From positions 124,001 to 188,000 of the forward strand of contig JARVKI010000031.1 of assembly GCA_036674765.1 (NCBI GenBank): DNA of 64,000 nt. Reading direction: 5' to 3'. The position numbers were made by a program, and so were the translations under genes. Under the pieces are notes generated by a model. That model was not told the origin of the DNA. It saw only the letters and a list, made by a program, of their open reading frames with translations, and made no database searches. The stretch is from Seiridium cupressi. Lineage: Eukaryota > Ascomycota > Sordariomycetes > Amphisphaeriales > Sporocadaceae. The stretch's first letter is position 1; each line of letters opens with the position of its first letter. This document shows, piece by piece, positions 56,734-64,000 of this stretch.

Positions 56734-58162
56734 ATGGCACCAATCTTTGATCTAGACGACGCGGGTTCGCAGGGTGTCTCTCAAGGAGGCATAAGTCACG
56801 AAACACCAGAGCATGTCATCACTCGCATTAGCTTCCTGGTCCCTGTTCCGATTTACGAGTTTCCAATCCCAGCAAAAAAACCCTAAATTTCCAGGGTCCC
56901 CAGGGGAATCTAGGCGAACGTATGATCAATACATTAGTCAAAAACGCTCTATACTACCGGTCATTCTGAATGGAAGAAAAGAGTATGCAATACCTGACAC
57001 GGGAGTGTCCGGCAATGTGATAACTAGGGAGCTGGCAACTTCCTTGGGAGCTGCCATCGACCGGGATCCAGCAAAGCAGTACAGGTTCAAGAACGCAACG
57101 AAATGCCATTTCCAGTCTTCTGGGATCGCTAGTCTAAGATTATCATTTCCCGATGATCCGGGGAGAACTTGGGACTGCGACTTCGCGATTGTCGAGAAGT
57201 GTGCTGCGCCATTGACGCTGGGCAAGGCTTTCTTGGATGCGACAGAGGTCTTCACAAGATTTAGTCATCGCCTAACCCAGGGTGCCTTGCACATGAAAAG
57301 GACTATTGTGGGCGGGTTTAAAAAGATCTGGAAACTTATGCTAATGGAAAACGCCCGCCAAAAGCTCGGTTGCCAAATAGATGGTGATCTTGTGTTTGCC
57401 ATTGCGGACAGTGGCTCCGATCTCGATTTGGTTTCAAGAGAATATGCCCAATTTCGTGGCTGGGATATCACCACTTTACCCCACAATGAGGGATTCGTTA
57501 TGTTAGCGAACGAAGATATCGTGAAGCTGACAGGGTATGTCGAAACCAGTCTGTCGATCGGAGGAAAATCAGCACTGAGACGGTTTTATGTCCTTGATGA
57601 TCTTGTCAACGATGTAGTCTTGGGAGATGGGACTTTGAACGAATCCCAGGTCTTCACTATGCACAAGGAGTCATTTGTGGACGTGCTGGACCATGAAGAG
57701 GATAGAGATTTCTGCATGATTGAATGGGTGGAAAGGTTCAATGAGGTGGAAGAAAAGGTTGATGAAATGTTGAGTGGCCAGAACATTGGGATGGTTCAGC
57801 CCCAAGAGTCACCTCAAAGGAAGAAGCGCTGGACATTTGGAAGAAATGTGGCATCGTCGGTTGATGCGAAGTGTAAGTTTTTTCTTTCTTTCTTTTCCCC
57901 CTCTGATGACTTGCCATGGGCTCAGAGAAGCTAACTTGGCCCAGGTCTCAAACAGCAATTAAGGCATCGCCTTGATCAAGCTGATAATATAGAAACAGAT
58001 TGTCGTACCTTCATGGCGAAAAGGATCATATCGCTCAGTGGCGAAGCACTAGAAAAAGAAACAGAGCTGGATCAGAGGCGTAGAGAAAGGCACAAACAAC
58101 TCCGGCAGAAGATCATACGGGAGATGGAGAAACTTTCTCGAGTGCCTCAGCCGACGGCATGA
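56734..58162 (+). CDS. Protein with two retropepsin-like aspartic protease domains
   Basis: Not a standard pepsin: two separate retroviral-type aspartic protease motifs sit in one chain. Using the ATG at 56813, the protein is 425 residues (exons 56813-57872 and 57945-58162). The first motif is YAIPDTGVSGNVITRELA, with DTG at 62-64, preceded by ILPVILNGRKE. The second is FAIADSGSDLDLVSREYAQF, with DSG at 199-201. A C-terminal charged coiled-coil-like segment follows (DQRRRERHKQLRQKIIREME). The better start is probably the ATG at 56734 (ACCATGG context, MAPIFDLDDAGSQG), but that frame breaks at a seven-A run (56874-56880) and the continuation is one base out of register. This could be a homopolymer error or a real lesion. 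No reverse transcriptase or integrase is adjacent, so it looks like a resident gene rather than a mobile element. Confidence 0.8.
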
Positions 58163-58592
58163 GTTCTGCTCAACTTCTTTTGGAGGAAAACAACATACCA
58201 ATTCAGCTCTACGATGCAAGATAATTTCGCGGGACATTGATTTTGATAGGGTTCAATAAGGTTCGTAGGGGATATAATGGGATACGGTACAAACAACACA
58301 ACATCTGTTATGCGCACTGTGTGGTGCAGTGATCTTCATACCACCTTACAGGTTCTGTTCCACATCCGTTGTTGAGCTGTATCCATGGTATAGAAAATCC
58401 GTATACAGGCCGGGTCCCCCAGTACAGTTAAAGTATACATTAGGCAGCCCTACCGTAGCGAAGCGCTATGGCAGTCCGCCTACCCCACCATATTGGAGCA
58501 AGCTGGCAAGCATTAGCTTGTCTAGCGGCAACCGGCTCGCTCTCCACGGCTGCAAAACATCAACATTCCATTCGGCCACCCCTTATTTCAGC
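58163..58592. other. Intergenic and leader of the basic helical protein gene
   Basis: Holds the 3' end of the retropepsin-like gene and the leader of the next. The downstream frame is open from 58329, but the peptide before 58593 is not convincing. Confidence 0.5.
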
Positions 58593-60155
58593 ATGTCCTC
58601 CACGACAGGACTGAGCCGAACTCGCTCTCTGCGCCAGCCCACAACCTCGAGGAATCAATTGGCCCAGAAAGATGCGGCTCCAGCGAAAACCGAGGGCGGC
58701 AACACATCGCCAAGTCGGCTGCCCCAGATCAAACCCTTGACGCGGTCAGGGACCACGACTGCGGCAACGTCCGCATCTGCAGCGGCCCGGAGCAGGGCTG
58801 GGAGCTCGGCGACAAACACGACGACGACCGCCTCGGGAAGGCCTTTGTCTGGCATCTTTTCTAGCAAGTCGACGACGACCGCAGCGCGGCGGCAGAGCCC
58901 CACGACCACGGAAAATGCGCCCCCAAAGCCCCTGGGCAGGACGCCCTCGGTCCGCCAGGCCCCGGCACAACAGACTTCGACGACCACGAGTACGGCCAGG
59001 AGGGTCCCCTCGACGAGTGCGACACGTCCTACCTCCTCAGGGGGGCTGCCCTCCTCCATGACTCCCAAACCCAAGCCCCTAGGACACACCAGAGCAAAGA
59101 GCACAGCGACGGCACTCACCGCCGCAACCACACTCCGGGCCCCTGGCCCAAATGCGGCTTCCTCCTCCTCGAACTCTCCCTCCTCGGCCACGACGCCACT
59201 CGGCAGCAGACCGACCACACGCTCACACGCCCGGGCAACGTCCCAGAGCATGAGCGCGGCTGCCCAAGCAGCACAAGCACAGCCGGCCCACCGCCCGGCC
59301 TTCAACACAAACCAGCAGCACTACTCGCCGCTGAAGTCGCACGCGCCCAAACCATTGACCTCGACCTACCTCGCGCCCCCTTCTCCGTCAAAGCTCCCCT
59401 CCAACGTAGCCATCAGCGCCGAGACGTCGCGGCTGCAGACGGAGCTGTTGCAGCTGTCACTCATACACCGCGAAGCTGGTGCTGTCACGAGGCAGTGGCA
59501 CGAGAGCGCAAAGAAGAAGGTGGGGAAACGGTTCCGGGATGTGGCCAAGGAGCACGAGAGCTTATGTGCAGAGGAGCGTGAGGGCGTCGAGGCACGGAAT
59601 GTCGCGGCTTTGGTGCGCTGGGGAAATGAAGGCAAAGGAAAGCTCGGCTTGGAGGAGAAGATACAGGTCCTGGATCAGGTGCTCGATGGCGTATGGCATT
59701 TCAGTGAGCCAGATGGGCGGTACAGCAGAGTTGTGGAGGGCTTCGAGGTATGGGCTGATCGCGTGGCTGATATCGTGGCCATTCGCAAGAGCGGGAATGC
59801 GGACGACCTGGTCCAGGGTGATGATGTCCTTTTCATAAGTGATTTGGATACAAGCTGGAATGCTGAGTGCTCTGGTCTGCTCAGGAAGCTCGAGGCATGG
59901 AGAAGGACAGTGGGAGAGATTGGTTCTGCGCCAACTGAAGACGGACAGGGACAAAGATCGAGTCTATCAAGGATTCTGGCAGCATGTACGAGCCTGGTAC
60001 ACGATATGCTGGCAGAGCTAGAACTCATGCAAGAGATCGAGAGAGAGGCGAGGAGAGCTGAGGACGAGTGGATTGAGAGGATGAATGAGCAGCTCAAAAT
60101 CGGCGACCATGAGGCCATGGACAAGGAGCCTCCCCTCTGGAAGATGATCGTCTGA
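58593..60155 (+). CDS. Basic disordered N-terminus plus helical C-terminus; HAUS8/AUG8-like architecture (tentative)
   Basis: A single exon of 520 residues. Residues 1 to about 265 are a low-complexity, strongly basic Ser/Thr/Ala/Pro region with repeated KPLG and RxxS motifs (NAPPKPLGRTPSVRQAPAQQ), as in microtubule-binding tails. From about residue 270 the protein becomes helical. SETSRLQTELLQLSLIHREA is followed by TRQWHESAKKKVGKRFRDVA, and EEKIQVLDQVLDGVWHFSEP by a final helix MLAELELMQEIEREARRAED. The layout, and a leading helix of the type RLQxxLLQ, recall the augmin subunit HAUS8/AUG8, but this is a resemblance seen by eye. Protein databases may carry vague names for this family. I chose the ATG at 58593, where the Ser/Arg-rich protein-like region begins. 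Confidence 0.8.
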   Translation: MSSTTGLSRTRSLRQPTTSRNQLAQKDAAPAKTEGGNTSPSRLPQIKPLTRSGTTTAATSASAAARSRAGSSATNTTTTASGRPLSGIFSSKSTTTAARRQSPTTTENAPPKPLGRTPSVRQAPAQQTSTTTSTARRVPSTSATRPTSSGGLPSSMTPKPKPLGHTRAKSTATALTAATTLRAPGPNAASSSSNSPSSATTPLGSRPTTRSHARATSQSMSAAAQAAQAQPAHRPAFNTNQQHYSPLKSHAPKPLTSTYLAPPSPSKLPSNVAISAETSRLQTELLQLSLIHREAGAVTRQWHESAKKKVGKRFRDVAKEHESLCAEEREGVEARNVAALVRWGNEGKGKLGLEEKIQVLDQVLDGVWHFSEPDGRYSRVVEGFEVWADRVADIVAIRKSGNADDLVQGDDVLFISDLDTSWNAECSGLLRKLEAWRRTVGEIGSAPTEDGQGQRSSLSRILAACTSLVHDMLAELELMQEIEREARRAEDEWIERMNEQLKIGDHEAMDKEPPLWKMIV

Positions 60156-60316
60156 AGCTACAATGAGCTACGAATGACGGCCCGGCACTTTATTATAATA
60201 CGTATCTTAGCAATGTTTGCATGCGGAACCAACGGCCTCCCACACTTGATATATGGGCTCGGAATATGTAATATCAAATCAACCAGCATGCACATACAAA
60301 GTTGAATACAGCCAAA

Positions 60317-62719
60317 TCAATCGTCCCACAGCCTCCCTCTCTCCTTACTCTTACCCATTGGCTGCAACCCAAAAATATCCTCAGGCAGGATGCCCTTCAC
60401 ATCGTCGGCACCAGACGGTACCTCACCGAATAAGAACGCCGTCCTCTCGCGATTAGCATTTGCAGATGGCTTCTTGTGGTGCTTGTTGGCGGGCTTGGGC
60501 TTCGACGATGAGTCAAAGCTTGTTGGCTTCTGGCTCGTCGCCGTGGATGCTGACTGGTCTGGCTCGAGCATCCATGCAAACGACGATTGAGCCAAGGTAG
60601 AGCGCGTAGGAATCGGCGCAGGTGGTCTTTGGAGAGACGTAGGTTGGGTAGGCGTTGCGGTTCGCGAGGTGGATAAAGGGTCGGTGTCCATGGCGTCTGG
60701 TATCATATCGGCGCCCTGCTCTGCCTGTTCGGCTAGAGCTGCTGGGGTCGGTGCAACGATGTTGCTGGTCTCCAGGCCAGGTGAGTCCATTCCTATCTCA
60801 GGAGTGCTGATGACCATCGCTGCTACTGCATCGGTTGGCATTTCAGGACCTTTATCTTCTGTACCATGAACTGAAGTGTCCTTTGGCTGCTCGTCTTCGG
60901 GCAGCGCTACGGTAGAATCTTCCAGATAGATCTTGACGAATTGTACCTTGGCTGCAGCTATCTCGAGAGCCTCGGCATGCTTCTTCTTATCGTCCAACTC
61001 TGAGGAGGCCAATGCTCTCAGGTTTGCGACAGTCTCATCTAACATCGCCGCTAGTTGTTTGTTTCTTCGGTCCAGGGCAGCGACGGCTTGCATCGCTGTT
61101 GAATTGGGACCAGTCTCCGAGAATAGATCGCGACCTACTTTCATCGTGCTTCTAGCTTCACTGACGTTGCGCCGGATCTCGACCAGGGCGTCACGGACAG
61201 CTTGGTTCACGCCCAGCTTTTCGCTCCTCTGCAAGATGCCCTTGGCTGCCCCTTGAAATAATGCTTCTACGCCACCTGGCTGTTGTAGAAAACTTGTCGG
61301 GAAACGGGAAGGCGACAGGGGCGATCTGCTCCCTCCGGCATTGCGCTTTGTGCCAATGCTTGGTGATTTGGGGGTGGAAGGTCGTGATGATGCTGTGGCT
61401 GGAGCTGGTTGTCTACCAGTGTACTTCATAACCAGCGTGGAGCCTCCCTCGGGATCCAGATGATTCTTGAGGTACACAGCGTCATCGACGAAGGTGTGTG
61501 GCCCGTGAGGAGCTCGAGGAGGCGGGTACTTTAGCAGCAGCTGTAGAGCAACTGAATAGTCTGCCTCGAGTACTATACTCGGGGTCAGTAGGTCCCTGGG
61601 TTACGTAGAAAAGAGATACTTACAATCCCAACGTATTCTAAGCAGCATTGCTGTACAAACCAGATCTATGAGGTCAAGAGACGGGTCGACGGAGAAAAGC
61701 GTATCCCAAAGAACAAGCATCTGATCGAATGGAAATTCGCGAGAAAATAAAAGTCGTATCCAGCGGCTACAAACTCATCATCAGCCAGACCACGGAGGTT
61801 ATTTTCGTCAAAGACTTACATCAGAAATATTTGTGGAAGAACCTCAATATTCTTAAGGTGTTTCGACAAGTCGGGGTCAACTTTATAAAGAAGAACCTCA
61901 TGTATATGTTGGCTCTTTTCTACAATAGTAGACTGGCCGGCATTGGAGTTCTCGCCTGTTTCGTAGAAGACCTTTGCGTGCTCCATCAACTTGGAAAACA
62001 GCGCAAATGCGTCGTGCTCCAAGAAGTTTGCGTCTAGCATTTCCACCATGGTAAGGTCGGCCACACCCTCATTTGCCGCGCCGCTCGGATTGATGGCATC
62101 TTGCTCTAGTACATATACGATAGGGGCGAGAAGCTCGTGCATCCCCTGCCGATAACCGCCAACATCTGGGTTGAGCTTGCAGTAGATGAATAAAATGTCA
62201 AGAATGAGTGTCTGGGTGCTAGGCTCGTGATAGAAGGGCTCATCCGGTAAACGTTGTACGTCTTGTAGAATCTCTGCTCGCAGGGTCTCGTCCTGTCTCA
62301 AAGTATTCCACGGCGACTGGAGAGCTTAGCAAATATGCAGTCCCCTCATGGAGGAACGTACTTACATCCGGGTCATCCGCAAGCGGGTCTGTGTTCACAT
62401 TCGCCAGGTACTCCGGGTGCTTGATGTACCTGAGGAAGTGGCCGCGAAGAGAAGCATATGTGCTCCTAGATCCCAGTAGTGCATGCGTCCAGTTTGCTGT
62501 ACTGGAACCATGGCCGAGCAGGAAAACCTTCCAACATATGGACCTGCATCCCGAGATGCATGGACTATTGGGGCCGTTGAACTTGACGGCTCGCTGCAAC
62601 TCCGATAAGCTGGAACTGTGCTTGATCGTTTCTTGCCATCGGGTGCTGTGGACTCGGTTAGAGCGGGCAAGTAGAGCACGACTTTCGTGACCTTACGTGG
62701 AATCAGCTAAAGATCTCAT
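60317..62719 (-). CDS. TBC-domain Rab GTPase-activating protein, TBC1D5-like
   Basis: Stimulates GTP hydrolysis on a Rab; TBC1D5 acts with retromer on Rab7 at endosomes and in autophagy. Five exons, 62719-62697, 62645-62366, 62316-61820, 61766-61624 and 61572-60317, give 732 residues with all phases consistent. The start is a 23-base exon (MRSLADST). The TBC domain fills the first half. It has the TBC1D5-type RSICWKVFLLGH block, the arginine finger IxxDxxR (Arg123 in EILQDVQRL) and the glutamine finger in GGYRQGMHEL (Gln158), so catalysis should be intact. Later TBC helices follow (PFDQMLVLWDTLFSVDPSLD). The C-terminal half is disordered, except for a helical block around LVEIRRNVSEARSTMKVGRD, and ends GRLWDD. 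The stop is 162 bases from the stop of the convergent neighbour. Confidence 0.93.
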
Positions 62720-63381
62720 CCTCGAAGTCTCTCACCTCCAGTAAGGCTTCGACGTGACTTGTAATTTGAGTTGTACCTGCAGCCGCGGCGTTGTGGATGC
62801 ACGCGGCAATGCGACCAACGATGGATGCGCGAAGCAACTTAATGGCCGGTCATCAGCTGCCACCGGACCTTGGAGGGGCTGGGCAGCGCTCCATTTCATC
62901 GAGGTAGCGTATGTAGTATGCGGGGTTCAGCAGAAACCCCCGGGCGTTGTTCAAGTGAGCCGGGACATGAAAGGCAAATTTTGACTGGATATGACAGCTC
63001 ATGTGCTTAGATACTATATCGAGCGAGCCCTGGCCCTCCTAGTAGACATACAATTGCAATGAATCTGCAGAACTACTTGCCGGAACGTACCGTTTTCGTG
63101 ACTCGGGATTCAACGAGGCATCCAAGCTCTGCGCCGGAGATAACTCGTCAAAAGCCCACTGTCTATTGATGACCCCACCCCTGACGACATCAGAGTCCGC
63201 CCAGTGGTGGTGCTTATATCATTAATCAGCAACGCTATGAGGAGCGCGTAATACAAACAGACAGACCCTCCCAGCTTCCGGGTCGTCTTCTGAGTATTCC
63301 CCACAGCTTTTAACGTCGCCGCGATTGTATGCTTGAGAGTATTGTTTCGCATTAGCGTCACAGCCCAGAACAACCGACGAT
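62720..63381. promoter_or_regulatory. Shared upstream region of the TBC gene (-) and NADH pyrophosphatase gene (+)
   Basis: 662 bases between divergent start codons. Minus-strand frames here (63463-63110) overlap the start of the pyrophosphatase gene and are shadows. Confidence 0.5.
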
Positions 63382-64000
63382 ATGGCATCGGTGACCCCGG
63401 ATCTCCCCATTCTCGCCGAAGAAGACTCGATGCTCTCCCGAAAGTTTGGCCGCGAAGTCGCAAACTATTTTTCAGGCAGTCCCTTGAACAGGGTCTCCTT
63501 CCTGCGAGGAGATCATGCCTTCTTGTCGTCGGCCTTTAAGCATCCTACGGCGTCCTTCCTGCTACTAGACAACCTGTCGCCACTGATCAAGGACTCCTCG
63601 ACTCTAGCATTTGTCGGGAAATCAGACATAGAGCCGCTAACAGGACAGGACCCGTTCAGGAGGACTGAAGAGGAATGGATCAAGACCTTTGATTCCAGTG
63701 TCACCCACCCCGTCGTTCTTTTCCTCGGCATTGACGAGAAGAAGCAGTCGGGGTTCGAGTGGAAGGATTACAAGGGTGCGCCGTACTTTGCAGTAGACGT
63801 TACGCCAAAGGGCTCTCTCACAGAGAAAGCAAATAGCGTAATCGAAGCCGTCAAGGCTACAGGCGTGTCGTTTTTACCTGGGGCAGCTCGGCCACAATTG
63901 TCCTTTAACGCACCCGAAGGTAAAACAGTCTCTGCCTACACAGTCGAGCCATTTGCTGATACCGAATAGCGGCCATCTATTCTCATGCGCGAATTCTTCT
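63382..64000 (+). CDS. npy1: NADH pyrophosphatase (Npy1/NUDT12 type), 5' part, runs off the window
   Basis: Nudix hydrolase that splits NADH/NAD and removes NAD caps from RNA, peroxisomal in yeast and fungi. Only the N-terminal part is in the window. Exon 1 is 63382-63919; a 50-base intron (63920-63969) follows; exon 2 starts at 63970 and continues past 64000. The start MASVTPDLPILAEEDSMLSR is followed by the family block KFGREVANYFSGSPLNRVSF and HAFLSSAFKHPTASFLLLDN. The intron call rests on NAPE at the end of exon 1 joining AAIYSHARIL in exon 2, which restores the conserved family segment. Unspliced, the frame would stop at 63969. The zinc ribbon and Nudix box must lie downstream. Confidence 0.9.

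Noticed and set aside
1..64000. tRNA or 5S rRNA genes
   Set aside because: Scanning by eye for paired A- and B-box-like words found only isolated partial matches, for example near 4734-4760 and 19320, without a cloverleaf.

Overview
This is nuclear DNA from a filamentous ascomycete (Pezizomycotina). The genes are split by short introns, mostly 50-60 bases, with GT/AG ends. Intergenic spaces are long, and nearly every recognisable gene is a conserved fungal housekeeping gene. A sordariomycete is plausible from the feel of several proteins, but that is a guess. I found no convincing secondary-metabolite cluster, transposon, tRNA, rRNA or CRISPR-like array.

Layout. 1-12.4 kb is a genome-maintenance block with two divergent pairs: Ku80 (-) against a TMEM205-like membrane protein (+), and a DUF1295 membrane enzyme (-) against DNA topoisomerase III (+). 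A small conserved orphan (-) lies between them. 12.4-31.2 kb is gene-poor. It holds the Stb3-type Sin3-binding regulator (+), an assembly gap that is really an unmerged overlap across a poly-T tract, an unrecognised broken gene (-), and an orphan Pro-rich protein (-). 31.2-36.2 kb carries an FAD monooxygenase with a frame break near its C-terminus (-) and an oligopeptide (OPT) transporter (-). 37.7-40.7 kb has two mitochondrial genes, the ketoacyl-ACP synthase Cem1 and the complex III assembly chaperone Cbp3 (both +). 41.5-50.4 kb is metabolic: 6-phosphogluconolactonase (-), a Pho13-type phosphatase (+), a phytanoyl-CoA dioxygenase-like enzyme (+), dihydrofolate reductase (+) and a DHA2-type MFS transporter (-). 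52.5-64 kb holds a proline-rich protein with a FYVE-like zinc module (+), a DUF6594 membrane protein (-), a protein with two retropepsin-like domains (+), a basic disordered/helical protein (+), a TBC1D5-like Rab GAP (-) and the start of a Npy1/NUDT12 NADH pyrophosphatase that runs off the end (+).

The genes do not form one pathway. Small themes recur: DNA repair and topology (Ku80, Top3), mitochondrial biogenesis (Cem1, Cbp3, possibly a mitochondrial Top3 form), and NADPH/folate/NADH metabolism. The less ordinary signals are the tandem retropepsin-like protein beside the DUF6594 gene, the FYVE-like module, the upstream Top3 start that looks like a mitochondrial presequence, and the false gap at 17.8-18.2 kb. 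Reading frames break at three genes, so sequence error must be weighed against real gene decay throughout.
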